64,000 bases of DNA from DAOVFN01 sp964484305 (GCA_964484305.1 CAZAEI010000004.1:1-64000), one strand, 5' to 3'; positions 51,028-59,476 are shown, counted from the first letter of the stretch. Notes: generated from the letters alone by a model not told the origin. A program made the numbers and translations.

Positions 51028-51861
51028 ATGGATGAAAAAAGGAAGAGGCTTGCAGTCGCCCTTGCCCTCGTTGCTGCGATAGTGGCCTTCTTTGCAGTGG
51101 CCCAGAACGCAGACCCCGGATATCTGAGGGAGCTTGGCCTGGTCATTCCGCTGCCTTACTTCACGTTTTTGATAGCGATAATAGACGGCTTCAATCCCTG
51201 CACCATGTGGGTACTGAGCTTTCTCCTGGTCCTGCTGATATCCGTTTCAGAGAGCAGGAAGAGGATTTTCACCGTGGGATTCACATTTGTTGTGGTTGTC
51301 TACATATTCTATTTTCTGTTCATGGCAGCGTGGCTGAATGTATTCCTTTACATAGGCCTCCTTGATCCGGTAAGGATAGCGATAGGCCTCGTAGCCTTGA
51401 TAGCGGGGTTCATAAACTGCAAGGAATTGTTTGCCTTCAGGAGGGGCATAACCCTGATGATACAGGAGAGCCACAAGATTCCCCTAGTCAAAAGAATAGA
51501 GGGAATGAAGGACGTCATAAGGCACGGTTCCTTTCCCGCCCTCATCCTGGCCTCGGTTGTCCTTGCCTCGTTTGCATCCCTTGTCGAGCTGCCCTGCACG
51601 GCAGGCTTCCCCATAATATACACCAAGATACTCTCGGAGAGGGTGTTTGCGGAAAGCATGATTTACTATCTCTACCTGATGTTCTATAACATGGTATACG
51701 TGATTCCCCTTGCTGCAATAATAACCCTGTTCGGGTATTTCTTCAGGGGCAAGCAGATAACCAAGGGCCAGATGCAGGCCATCAAGGTCTTTGGGGGCCT
51801 GATAATGGTTGCCCTGGGGATTATACTGCTGTTCAATCCCGAGCTGCTGATGCTGGTCTAG
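51028..51861 (+). CDS. CcdA/DsbD-like transmembrane protein
   Basis: About seven helices in 277 residues, with the two conserved Cys-Pro sites of CcdA-like electron carriers: AIIDGFNPCTMWVLSFLL and SLVELPCTAGFPIIYTK. It would pass reducing equivalents from the cytoplasm to the CSNC protein upstream, 4 nt away. Start at 51028 (MDEKRKRLAV). Confidence 0.85.
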   Translation: MDEKRKRLAVALALVAAIVAFFAVAQNADPGYLRELGLVIPLPYFTFLIAIIDGFNPCTMWVLSFLLVLLISVSESRKRIFTVGFTFVVVVYIFYFLFMAAWLNVFLYIGLLDPVRIAIGLVALIAGFINCKELFAFRRGITLMIQESHKIPLVKRIEGMKDVIRHGSFPALILASVVLASFASLVELPCTAGFPIIYTKILSERVFAESMIYYLYLMFYNMVYVIPLAAIITLFGYFFRGKQITKGQMQAIKVFGGLIMVALGIILLFNPELLMLV

Positions 51862-52355
51862 CTGCCCCTTCTTTTTATCAGCAGCCTTATGAGACCCACT
51901 AGGAAGTTCGTCCTCGGGACCCTCTTCATGTAGTGCCTGTAGTCATTGCCGAACTTCTCGATGCCTGACCCCTCTGCCTCCAGTATGCCTATATAAAACA
52001 TCGCCATCACTGCAAGGCCCAGGGCCGTGATTATCCAGTGCTGCACAATAAGGATTAGCGCGAGGCCGAGCAGTATCCCAGCCAGGAACTGTGGATGCCT
52101 GCAGATGGAATAGATTCCGCTGTCAACCAGGGTTGTGGTGTGGACAAAACTCTTTCCCCTTGGTACCCCACCCCTTCTCTTGAAGGTGTATATAGGCAGC
52201 CAGCCAAAGATGGCTGAAGTCCACAGGACTACCCATCCGAGATTCCTGACAGCCCAGTAGCCGGCCGGGTTGTAGAGGAAGAAGCTCAGTATGATTTGAG
52301 ATACCACCACAACAGCCACGAGGGCATGCGGGATAATAATCTTCCAGTCCTTCAT
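51858..52355 (-). CDS. Isoprenylcysteine/phospholipid-type methyltransferase
   Basis: The 165 residues and five helices match the ICMT/PEMT fold. The SAM-binding loop is GIYSICRHPQFLAGILL and the ending EAEGSGIEKFGNDYRHYMKR. Such enzymes methylate carboxyls or phospholipid head groups at the membrane; substrate unknown. Confidence 0.82.
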   Translation of the reverse strand: MKDWKIIIPHALVAVVVVSQIILSFFLYNPAGYWAVRNLGWVVLWTSAIFGWLPIYTFKRRGGVPRGKSFVHTTTLVDSGIYSICRHPQFLAGILLGLALILIVQHWIITALGLAVMAMFYIGILEAEGSGIEKFGNDYRHYMKRVPRTNFLVGLIRLLIKRRGS

Positions 52356-52388
52356 GTTCAGTCCCCTGGTTTCTGGTTAAAGAGAATT

Positions 52389-53063
52389 TTACCCTGCCTT
52401 CTTCCCTGGCCGGCTGCGCGGCCTTTTTGCTCTCCTGGTCCTGGGGCCCCTCAACCTTGATATCCTCCTCGCGGCCCTTACTGGCCTGAGGGTTTCGGTT
52501 TCGTGTGGTTCCGGCCCGGGAGGGCTGGTTTCATGGGGCTCGGACGGTTCTGGCTTCAGGGCCTCTGAGAATTTGAGTTCGGGGAGCTTGGCCTCCCAGG
52601 GCTCGGACGGTTCTGGTTCTGGAAAATCGACACGCTCTGGTTTCGGCGGCTCCGGGATGGTTTTAGGGATTTTGGTTAGGTCAGTATCTGGAGCCTCTGC
52701 CTGTTCCTTGTCTGTTATTTCTCCTGGCCCATTGTCTATTGCCTCATCCGGCATGTCCCTTCCGATAGAATCCATGATGTCCTTCTCTCCCGGCATCCAC
52801 ATCTCTGGGGGCGGCTTGTCCTTGCCGAAGTTGAGCTTTATGAGGCCCAGGGCCTCAGGGCGCTTGGATATCGGGTTTGCGGCGGGAAGCGCAGAGTGGT
52901 CCAGCCAGCGCCTGAGGGTCTCTATCTCATTCCTGAGGACAGATATCTCCTCATCCTTGGCCCTTATTGTGGATTCGTACTGCTCCCTTATCGTGGCCAT
53001 CCACCTGGCCTGCTCCATCTTCCTGGCATCCTCGATTTCCTTGACAAGCCCTTCAAGTGACAT
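52389..53063 (-). CDS. Coiled-coil protein with Pro/Glu-rich and Arg-rich tail
   Basis: Residues 1-55 form a coiled coil (KEIEDARKMEQARWMATIRE, KDEEISVLRNEIETLRRW). A long Pro/Glu-rich low-complexity segment follows (PKPERVDFPEPEPSEPWEAK) and the end is strongly basic (RGPRTRRAKRPRSRPGKKAG), suggesting nucleic-acid binding. The family is not recognised. Confidence 0.55.
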   Translation of the reverse strand: MSLEGLVKEIEDARKMEQARWMATIREQYESTIRAKDEEISVLRNEIETLRRWLDHSALPAANPISKRPEALGLIKLNFGKDKPPPEMWMPGEKDIMDSIGRDMPDEAIDNGPGEITDKEQAEAPDTDLTKIPKTIPEPPKPERVDFPEPEPSEPWEAKLPELKFSEALKPEPSEPHETSPPGPEPHETETLRPVRAARRISRLRGPRTRRAKRPRSRPGKKAG

Positions 53064-53114
53064 GGTAAAGAATTGGCAATCAGCTTAAAAAACTTACTTT
53101 TGAGTGAAAGGGGG

Positions 53115-53363
53115 CTATTTCCTTGGCTTTCTTAGTTCGTTGGCTATCTTGGGCTCGGTGAAGTTGCAGTCCACGCAGGCCTGGGCAGCCCTCTTGCCTG
53201 CAGACCCGGGGACCTTCCCGGCCGCCTTCATGGCATTGTTATAGAGGGTTATTAAAGAAGGGCTCCCCTTCAGCTCAAGCTCCTCATTGGGCTTCATGAG
53301 CATTATCATCCTGGCGAGTTCGTAGCAGTTCACGCAGTTCTTGATTGCCCTCTCCCTTGACAA
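53115..53363 (-). CDS. Small protein with two CxxC motifs
   Basis: An 82-residue basic protein with CVNCYELARMIMLMKPNEEL near the start and ACVDCNFTEPKIANELRKP near the end. The paired CxxC suggests metal binding. Unknown family. Confidence 0.5.
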   Translation of the reverse strand: MSRERAIKNCVNCYELARMIMLMKPNEELELKGSPSLITLYNNAMKAAGKVPGSAGKRAAQACVDCNFTEPKIANELRKPRK

Positions 53364-53407
53364 GTAACCACCCTTTTATATTTACCGGGCTATAATAAAT
53401 ATTGCTT

Positions 53408-53455
53408 ATGGGAAGGAAATACCTGCCAAAGTACAGGAAGAAGAGGTTCAAGTAA
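53408..53455 (+). CDS. Possible 15-residue basic peptide
   Basis: ATG at 53408 opens MGRKYLPKYRKKRFK followed by TAA. TATA-like TTTATATTTA lies about 30 nt upstream. A peptide of this length and charge could be a ribosome- or RNA-associated micro-protein, or chance. Confidence 0.2.
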   Translation: MGRKYLPKYRKKRFK

Positions 53456-53632
53456 TTCTCTTGGCAAAGGCATCATTAATGGGCTTCCGGAACCAGTCAG
53501 GCAGAGTCTCAAAAGCTGAGCAGCACATGGTAAAACAACACGTCTCCTGGAGTCTGTGTAATACCTGTTAAACGACATTCCGCCCTCGACAGAAATGTTT
53601 TTATATGATTAAAATAATTTTCAATTGATAAT

Positions 53633-53992
53633 ATGCCAAGAAATGATCCTTTTGGACTTGGAAGTATTGATTTCGGATTTGGTTCACCTAGACAAAAAAG
53701 AGATTCTAGACGAGCCTTTTCAAAAACTCAAAAAAATGAAATATGGGCTCAACAAAAAGGTAAATGTGCAAAATGCCATAGGCAGTTGGATCCCAGAACA
53801 GTTGAATACGATCATGGGAGAGCTTGGTCTGCTGGTGGTCGTACAGTTGTAAAAAATGGGAGAGCTTTATGTGCGGGATGTCATAAATTGAAAACACATA
53901 AAGAAAGGCTCAAAAAAGTTGATAAAAAAAGAAAAACTAGGAACACAAATCCTCTTGATGTAAGACTTCCAAAAATAGATTTAGGAATTTAA
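53633..53992 (+). CDS. HNH endonuclease-like protein
   Basis: The HNH core reads KGKCAKCHRQLDPRTVEYDH and NGRALCAGCHKLKTHKERLK, with all four zinc Cys and the catalytic His of the DH pair. A 35-residue start and basic tail surround it (119 residues). It is markedly AT-rich and stands next to a direct repeat, consistent with a mobile origin. Confidence 0.85.
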   Translation: MPRNDPFGLGSIDFGFGSPRQKRDSRRAFSKTQKNEIWAQQKGKCAKCHRQLDPRTVEYDHGRAWSAGGRTVVKNGRALCAGCHKLKTHKERLKKVDKKRKTRNTNPLDVRLPKIDLGI

Positions 53993-54060
53993 TAATAAAA
54001 CTCGGGCGGAACGCTTCGTCGCTTCGCTCCTCGTTCTCAGGTTAAAGCCTTCGAATCGTT

Positions 54061-54087
54061 TAACACAGATTCAACGGGAACCGGCTA
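54061..54087. repeat. 27-nt direct repeat, left copy
   Basis: Identical to 54547-54573, starting TAACACAGATTCAACGGG. The copies bracket an AT-rich small gene 486 nt apart. The right copy ends 4 nt before the stop codon of the CCA enzyme gene. Confidence 0.85.
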
Positions 54088-54205
54088 TATGGGGCAAAGT
54101 TCCCCAAATTTTCTTACTGATAACCACGCTTATAGGGCTCTGACATAGTAGCGGGGAAAGAAGACTTCTGATAACCCCGTCCGTTATCTTCAATTCGTTC
54201 GGGTT

Positions 54206-54457
54206 TTATACTGACCCGCCAACATATTTACCCTGGTCATTGAATACTTTAAATTGTGTTGGAGAGTCTAGACCGAGTTTGATTTTTTTATCAATCGCGT
54301 TGTTTATCGTATCGTCCACACCATTAGAGTCACCAACAATTATCCATGTATATGGTGGGAGATTAAAGCAAATCATTCTATATTGACCCGCCGAAGCCTT
54401 TGATGCTCTTTCGAGTGCTCTTTTTTGGATATATTCGGATAATGATTTCGTTATCAT
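54206..54457 (-). CDS. Hypothetical protein between direct repeats
   Basis: An 83-residue AT-rich frame reads LSEYIQKRALERASKASAGQ and YTWIIVGDSNGVDDTINNAI. I do not recognise the family. It is the only frame between the two 27-nt repeats, so it may be the cargo of a small element. The rest of 53993-54546 shows nothing else. Confidence 0.4.
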   Translation of the reverse strand: MITKSLSEYIQKRALERASKASAGQYRMICFNLPPYTWIIVGDSNGVDDTINNAIDKKIKLGLDSPTQFKVFNDQGKYVGGSV

Positions 54458-54546
54458 AATAATAATTGGTGCAAAGTCTTATATTCATAATTGGGTGACC
54501 CGAACGAACTTCTCCGTTCCTCGCCTACGCTATTGATCCGGGAAGA

Positions 54547-54573
54547 TAACACAGATTCAACGGGAACCGGCTA
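54547..54573. repeat. 27-nt direct repeat, right copy
   Basis: Identical to 54061-54087. It abuts the 3' end of the CCA enzyme gene, where integrated elements sometimes leave a duplicated target. Confidence 0.85.
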
Positions 54574-54576
54574 ATC

Positions 54577-55995
54577 CTAGGCCATGTTCATTTCGAGGAA
54601 GTCCTGGAGGAACTGGCCGAACTCCTTGTTCCTCCTGGCCAGGGCCATGATGTCCCGCCTGCTCATGACCTTGCGGGATTTTGCTATCTGTCCTGCCAGA
54701 TAGGAGGCTATGCCAGAGGCCCTGAGCTCTGATTCCGGGGCAGAGAGGGTCTTCTTCAGAAGGTCAGAGGCATCTGTAAAAGCCCGCCTGACCTCGGCCA
54801 TCCAGAACTCGTCCTCGACCCATATCCTTCCCAGGGGCCTGTACTTCTTGAGGAAGCTCGCAGAGTTGGCCTCGTCAAATATGGGGGGACCCCTCAGTTT
54901 CCTTATCCTCGGGAGCTCCGGGACCTCCATCTCATAGAAGAACAGACAGGTTTTACCGTCAGACCAGACGTCATGGCTGTGGACATGAAAGTCGTGGTCC
55001 TCAAGAAGGTCCCTCACCCTCCTGTTTGTCCTCCTGAGCTGAGGCCAGAGGACGTCCTCTATCACCCTGGGGGCCGGGCAGGAGAATCCTATCAGGCGGG
55101 TCCGCCTGCTGGAGAGGTCAGAATCCATCCGGGATATGACCGGGGCGGGTGGTTTCCTGAAGAAGAACTCGGTGGAGGGCTTGCCTGTAAAGTCCCGGCA
55201 GGCCTTTATGAAGCGGATGAAGTTCCCGGGTGAGAGGGCTGCTGCAACATTCCTTCCGGGGTCCACGGGGTCTATCACGACGAGGGGCTGCTTGGGGAAC
55301 TTATTGTGGATGTTCCTTACATCATTGATGGGATAGACCCCCTCGAGGTTAATCACGACCTTGCCCGCCTTCCACAGGGAGGCCTTCCTGGCCAGGTTCT
55401 TGAAGGTCCGGTAGTGTATGGTTAAAAGTTCACAAAGGTAGCCGGAAAATCCCTGGGTCCTTGCGTCAGAGCCGTAGACCCACTGGCCCTTGCAGAACTG
55501 CTTGAGCAGCCGGACATCAGGGACGAAGCCCTTGAGGAAGTGCCTGGAAAGCCACTCGTTGTGGAAGGGCGTCCTGTCCACCGCTGACTTTATCTTGGTG
55601 GCAGACTCCACCCTGTAGCACGGTACTATGTCCACGTCATACTCCCTGACCCTTGCCCTGACATAGGGGTGCTCGGCATAGGCTATGGTATGGCGGCCGT
55701 GCAGAAGCTTGGTTATCTGCCTCCCCAGTTCGAGACCCTGCTTCTCCAGGCTGTCCCGGGTTGTGTTTGTGGGAAAGCGTATGAATATGTCGAACTCCCT
55801 CTTGTCCTTCATCCAGGTGTTGCGGGTGAAGCTCCCCGCTATAATGTGGTCGAGGCCCCTCCCCTGAATGGCCTGGATGGTGGCAGAGACCACCCGTTCA
55901 ACAAGCTGTTCTGTCCTCTCCTGCTCCCTCTGGGTGGGGGTTATCCTGTCGAGGACATCCTGGAGTGTCCTGTCTGTCCTGTCGATAACCGGCAT
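54577..55995 (-). CDS. cca: CCA-adding tRNA nucleotidyltransferase (class I)
   Basis: The catalytic head reads IIAGSFTRNTWMKDKREFDI followed by FIRF, and YDVDIVPCYRV supplies the third carboxylate. The neck and body follow: TPFHNEWLSRHF, DVRLLKQFCKGQWVYGSDAR and QGFSGYLCELL, typical of archaeal class I CCA enzymes. It adds or repairs the CCA end of tRNAs. 472 residues. Confidence 0.95.
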   Translation of the reverse strand: MPVIDRTDRTLQDVLDRITPTQREQERTEQLVERVVSATIQAIQGRGLDHIIAGSFTRNTWMKDKREFDIFIRFPTNTTRDSLEKQGLELGRQITKLLHGRHTIAYAEHPYVRARVREYDVDIVPCYRVESATKIKSAVDRTPFHNEWLSRHFLKGFVPDVRLLKQFCKGQWVYGSDARTQGFSGYLCELLTIHYRTFKNLARKASLWKAGKVVINLEGVYPINDVRNIHNKFPKQPLVVIDPVDPGRNVAAALSPGNFIRFIKACRDFTGKPSTEFFFRKPPAPVISRMDSDLSSRRTRLIGFSCPAPRVIEDVLWPQLRRTNRRVRDLLEDHDFHVHSHDVWSDGKTCLFFYEMEVPELPRIRKLRGPPIFDEANSASFLKKYRPLGRIWVEDEFWMAEVRRAFTDASDLLKKTLSAPESELRASGIASYLAGQIAKSRKVMSRRDIMALARRNKEFGQFLQDFLEMNMA

Positions 55996-56181
55996 GCTTA
56001 ATTATTGGTCAGGGAAGTTTTAATTAATGTTTGCGGTGGCAGGCAGTCTCAGAAGCCAGTAAAAAGATATGGTTGGAAACGCACATCTCCTGACGTTACT
56101 GCTTTTTGTTATTGAAATATCTGAGTGTTTCTTGGCCGAAAGGTTTAAAAGCCGAATCTTTATTGTATATTCAGTGGTCTG

Positions 56182-57021
56182 ATGTTCGGTTTCTTGATGC
56201 GCGGCCAGGGGCTCCTGCTGGAGAACCATTCTGACACGGAGGCCCGAATTGGTGAGGCTGTGAGGGGTACGGTGCACGCCATACCCGAGAGCGAGCCTAT
56301 TTATACTGCCCTGAAGTTCTGCCTTGAAGGCCATAGGAACATCCCTGTGACAGACAGCAGGGGAGAGGCCTTCAGGGGGATTGTAAGCTCCCGCAGCCTG
56401 CTGGGTTTTCTGGGAGGGGGAAGCCTCCACCAGGCCTATGTGGCCGGTAAGGGGCTGGACACCCCTGTGGCCAGGATAATGCGGACAGGGTTCAGTGAGA
56501 TAGACAGGGCCACCAGCCTCGGGCAGGCCCTGGATGTATTCAAGGAGACCGGGGAGGAGATGCACCCCCTGGTATCAAGGGGCAGGCTTGACGGCATGGT
56601 TACAGAGGGGGATATAGTCAGCCAGATCTCCGGGGCCACGGGGGTAAGCGTCTGGGAGGTCATGACCAGGAAGCCTGTCGTGGCCAGGACTGAGCATCCC
56701 GTGTGTGATGTCGCGGGCATGCTGGTCAGGGGCGGATACCGGAGGCTCCCTGTTGTGAGGGATTCCTTCCTGACAGGGATAGTGACCCCCCTTGATATAA
56801 TCGCATACCTTAACAGGAACAGGAACCTGAACGGCCTGAGGAGGGACAGGAGCGAGCTCGGGAAGGCCATGAACAGGGCCGTGACCACTGTGGAGCCGCA
56901 CGCTGATGTCTTCGAGGCCGTGAGGACCATGAGGGAGAAGGGGGTGTCCATGCTGCCTGTGGTGGATGAATACCGGGTCCTGGGGGTTCTGACCCAGAGG
57001 GACATCCTCGAGGCAATGTAA
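56182..57021 (+). CDS. Four-CBS-domain protein
   Basis: Four CBS motifs occur in 279 residues, each with the pattern P(V/L)x(D/S)...G(I/M)V: RNIPVTDSRGEAFRGIVSSR, HPLVSRGRLDGMVTEGDIV, RRLPVVRDSFLTGIVTPLDI and LPVVDEYRVLGVLTQRDIL. Two Bateman modules result. Such proteins sense adenine nucleotides or SAM; the partner is unknown. Confidence 0.88.
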   Translation: MFGFLMRGQGLLLENHSDTEARIGEAVRGTVHAIPESEPIYTALKFCLEGHRNIPVTDSRGEAFRGIVSSRSLLGFLGGGSLHQAYVAGKGLDTPVARIMRTGFSEIDRATSLGQALDVFKETGEEMHPLVSRGRLDGMVTEGDIVSQISGATGVSVWEVMTRKPVVARTEHPVCDVAGMLVRGGYRRLPVVRDSFLTGIVTPLDIIAYLNRNRNLNGLRRDRSELGKAMNRAVTTVEPHADVFEAVRTMREKGVSMLPVVDEYRVLGVLTQRDILEAM

Positions 57022-57074
57022 GGGACTCTGGAAAGGGATTTAAAGGTTGCAGTTGAATTCTAACCGGTGATTGC

Positions 57075-57266
57075 ATGGAATGCGTTCAGAAGAATGACCT
57101 CACGCCATCATGCAGTGACGGGTCTCCAAGGGTTGCTCCCCTGTGGCTCGAGTATATAAGGACAGCATCTCTCGGTGTTTATGGCAGGGACCCTCATTAT
57201 CCCAACCCTGAGAAAACCAGGCCTGTAAGGCTGTTTGATTTATTCGGAAGTTTAGATTGTAAATAA
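57075..57266 (+). CDS. Hypothetical small protein
   Basis: A 63-residue frame after a GGTGATTGC Shine-Dalgarno: MECVQKNDLTPSCSDGSPRV with RLFDLFGSLDCK at the end. No motif is recognised. Confidence 0.35.
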   Translation: MECVQKNDLTPSCSDGSPRVAPLWLEYIRTASLGVYGRDPHYPNPEKTRPVRLFDLFGSLDCK

Positions 57267-57293
57267 GGGAATCCCCAGGGGCCGGGTGCTTGT

Positions 57294-57584
57294 ATGGTAA
57301 AGGTCATTAATTTTCCAGGAGTCCACAAAAAATATTGGGGTCCTCCCTCAGACTTCGGGCCGAATGTGCTTTATGATTACCTGGCATGGGAGGCGGAACA
57401 GATTGAAGCTGATAACCGGAACGAACCGGGTTCTGAAAACCACCAGGGAATGTCAAGAAGATTTCGCCACTATGTGAAAATGGACGGGAAGGGATACTGG
57501 CCCTGCAACGGCCGCCTGGTGAGGAGGCCTGTGTGGCTATGGAAAATGAGAAAGTATCTTTCGGGTGTGTTTTCCCATGAATAG
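57294..57584 (+). CDS. Hypothetical small protein
   Basis: A 96-residue frame with FPGVHKKYWGPPSDFGPNVL and CNGRLVRRPVWLWKMRKYL. It overlaps the start of the Toprim gene by a few bases, suggesting an operon. Family unknown. Confidence 0.4.
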   Translation: MVKVINFPGVHKKYWGPPSDFGPNVLYDYLAWEAEQIEADNRNEPGSENHQGMSRRFRHYVKMDGKGYWPCNGRLVRRPVWLWKMRKYLSGVFSHE

Positions 57585-58191
57585 AAGAAACCCCGAAAGG
57601 ATGCTGGAGTTCTTCAGCGGGATAAGGGACTGCCTCCTGATTGTGGAGGGAAAGAGTGATGTAAAGGCTTTAAATACCCTTGGCTTAAAGAATATACTAG
57701 CCATCAATGGAAGGCCCTTGGCAGCCATCGTTGACATGGTGGCGGGCCTGAAGGTGAATTATAAGGTACATGCCGGTGGCGAAGCCACCGGAGAGACAGG
57801 CATTTCCGATATCATAGTACTCACTGACTTTGACAGGGAGGGGCGCCATATCGCGGCCAGGCTAAGCAAGTTGCTGCGCGCCCATAAGATTCACCCCAAC
57901 CAGAGGTTGAGGTCTCGTATTATGGATTTCGGATTCAACAAGATAGAGGACATTAAAATGGACTCGATACTTAGGATGGGAGAATGCATGCGGGCGACGG
58001 CGCATAATCGGGTGATGGAATCACCCACAGGAAAGCTGGCATCCGATAGAAAGGTACTTGAAAGAATAAGAGGTGATGATTATGTCAAAACTGGCTCCAA
58101 CTTCAACAAAATACGTGATAAAGGCTTCGATAAAGGCAAGGGGCGTAGTGGAAAAGCCGGACATCATAGGCGCGGTGTTCGGCCAGACTGA
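57577..58191 (+). CDS. Small Toprim protein with repeat insertion
   Basis: The Toprim core is clear: RDCLLIVEGKSDVKALNTLG with the catalytic Glu, and IIVLTDFDREGRHIAARL with the DxD. Small archaeal relatives run directly from the first helix to the DFD strand; here KVNYKVHAGGEATGETG (codons of 57751-57801) is inserted, and its DNA is a member of the leader hairpin repeat family. The last 65 residues also run over a hairpin region and overlap the dnaG start by 110 nt, so the true protein end may be earlier, or lost. The predicted product resembles RNase M5-like proteins. Confidence 0.65.
   Translation: MNRRNPERMLEFFSGIRDCLLIVEGKSDVKALNTLGLKNILAINGRPLAAIVDMVAGLKVNYKVHAGGEATGETGISDIIVLTDFDREGRHIAARLSKLLRAHKIHPNQRLRSRIMDFGFNKIEDIKMDSILRMGECMRATAHNRVMESPTGKLASDRKVLERIRGDDYVKTGSNFNKIRDKGFDKGKGRSGKAGHHRRGVRPD
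57751..57793 (+). repeat. Leader-type hairpin repeat inserted within a gene
   Basis: The sequence AAGGTGAATTATAAGG then GTACATG leads into hairpin CCGGTGGCgaaGCCACCGG. This order (GGTGAAT, TACATG, hairpin with GAA loop) is the same as in the leaders of eL34, L3 and AlaX. It is in frame inside the Toprim gene. Confidence 0.7.
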
Positions 58192-59476
58192 GGGGCTCCT
58201 GGGTTCAGAGCTGGACCTCAGGGAGCTTCAGAGGACCGGCAGGATAGGCCGGATTGATGTAAGGATAAAGTCAAGCAAGGGCAAGTCAGACGGAGAAATC
58301 ATAATTCCCAGTTCTCTTGACGCCGCAGAGACATCGCTGATAGCTGCTACTCTGGAGACCATAGAGAGGGTGGGCCCCTGCACAGCAACGATAAAGCTGA
58401 TAGGTGTGGAGGATACCAGGTCTGACAAGAGAAAGTATGTTGTCGACAAGGCCAAGGAGATACTCAAGAACCTGTCTGACAAGGGCGTCCCTGACAGCTC
58501 AGAGATATCAGAGCAGATAAAGGAGGCTGTGAGGACAGAGGAGGTGACCGAGGTGTTCGGGCTTACGGCAGGCCCCGGCGTAATGGAATCCGAGGACCTT
58601 GTAATAGTCGAGGGGCGCGCGGATGTCATAAACCTCCTCAAGTTCGGAATCAGGAACACCGTGGCCATAGAGGGGACATCGGTATCCAGGGGTGTTGTAG
58701 AGCTGGCAAAGAAAAAGACCGCCACTCTGTTTGTGGATGGTGACAGGGGAGGCCTGCTGATAGCCAAGGAGGTGATGCAGCTCACTGACCTTGACTACAT
58801 AGCAATTGCCCCAGAGGGCAAGGAGGTTGAGGAGCTCACCCAGAAGGAGGCCTACAAGGCCCTCAGGGAAAAGGTCCCTGCTGACCAGTTCTTAAGTGAA
58901 AAGCAGGGAGCAGCTCCAAAGAAGGAGCCCCCTGAAAAGGAGCCGGATAAGGCCCCTGACGTGAAAGATGAGAAGATGTCTCCCGCTTCCAGGGACATCA
59001 GGACCACACCAGGCAGGAGGGAGGGATTCGCAAGGCCCAGAAGGGATGGGTTCGCGCGCAGGGATGACAGGAGCAGGGAGCCCAGAAGGGATGGGTTCGC
59101 GCGCAGGGATGACAGGAGCAGGGAGCCCAGAAGGGATGGGTTCGTAAGGAGGGATGAGCGAGCACCCAGGCCGAGATACATGCTGAGTGACAGTGAGAGG
59201 GAACTGTTCAAGAAGACCATTAGTGAGCTTGTCGGGACAGGGGCTGCATGCATCTTTAATGAAAAGAACGAACTCCTGGGCAAGGTGCCCGTCTCTGAAC
59301 TGGAGAACACGCTTAGGACAATAGAGGATCCGCACGCTGTAATATTCGACGGCAAGGTGAGCTTCAGGCTAAATGAGCTGGCCAAGATGAAGGGTGTGAG
59401 ATTCCTGATAGGGATGGAGAAGGAGGACTTCTACTCTCCCATAGTGGTGCTGTCCAGAAAAGACCTGGAGAAATAA
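58082..59476 (+). CDS. dnaG: Archaeal DnaG (Toprim primase/exosome subunit)
   Basis: The protein begins MSKLAPTSTKYVIKASIKAR and has ESEDLVIVEGRADVINLLKF with Toprim Glu, VSRGVVELAKKKTATLFVDG and DRGG. About residues 275-365 are a low-complexity segment with 2-3 copies of RRDGFARRDDRSREP. The C-terminal 100 residues are conserved (DAVIFDGKV-like HAVIFDGKVSFRLNELA). In archaea DnaG serves the RNA exosome and may prime DNA. Preceded by AGAGGTGATGATT. Confidence 0.93.
   Translation: MSKLAPTSTKYVIKASIKARGVVEKPDIIGAVFGQTEGLLGSELDLRELQRTGRIGRIDVRIKSSKGKSDGEIIIPSSLDAAETSLIAATLETIERVGPCTATIKLIGVEDTRSDKRKYVVDKAKEILKNLSDKGVPDSSEISEQIKEAVRTEEVTEVFGLTAGPGVMESEDLVIVEGRADVINLLKFGIRNTVAIEGTSVSRGVVELAKKKTATLFVDGDRGGLLIAKEVMQLTDLDYIAIAPEGKEVEELTQKEAYKALREKVPADQFLSEKQGAAPKKEPPEKEPDKAPDVKDEKMSPASRDIRTTPGRREGFARPRRDGFARRDDRSREPRRDGFARRDDRSREPRRDGFVRRDERAPRPRYMLSDSERELFKKTISELVGTGAACIFNEKNELLGKVPVSELENTLRTIEDPHAVIFDGKVSFRLNELAKMKGVRFLIGMEKEDFYSPIVVLSRKDLEK
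59032..59150 (+). repeat. 45-nt tandem repeat inside dnaG
   Basis: AGAAGGGATGGGTTCGCGCG is the start of a 45-nt unit that occurs twice without mismatch and again partially, encoding RRDGFARRDDRSREP copies. In-frame expansion by slippage is likely. Confidence 0.8.

Noticed and set aside
57985..58075. C-terminal 30 residues of the Toprim gene as conserved protein
   Set aside because: They run over a hairpin (GGGTGATggaaTCACCC) and the dnaG leader, so they are probably read-through of repeat sequence rather than a domain.
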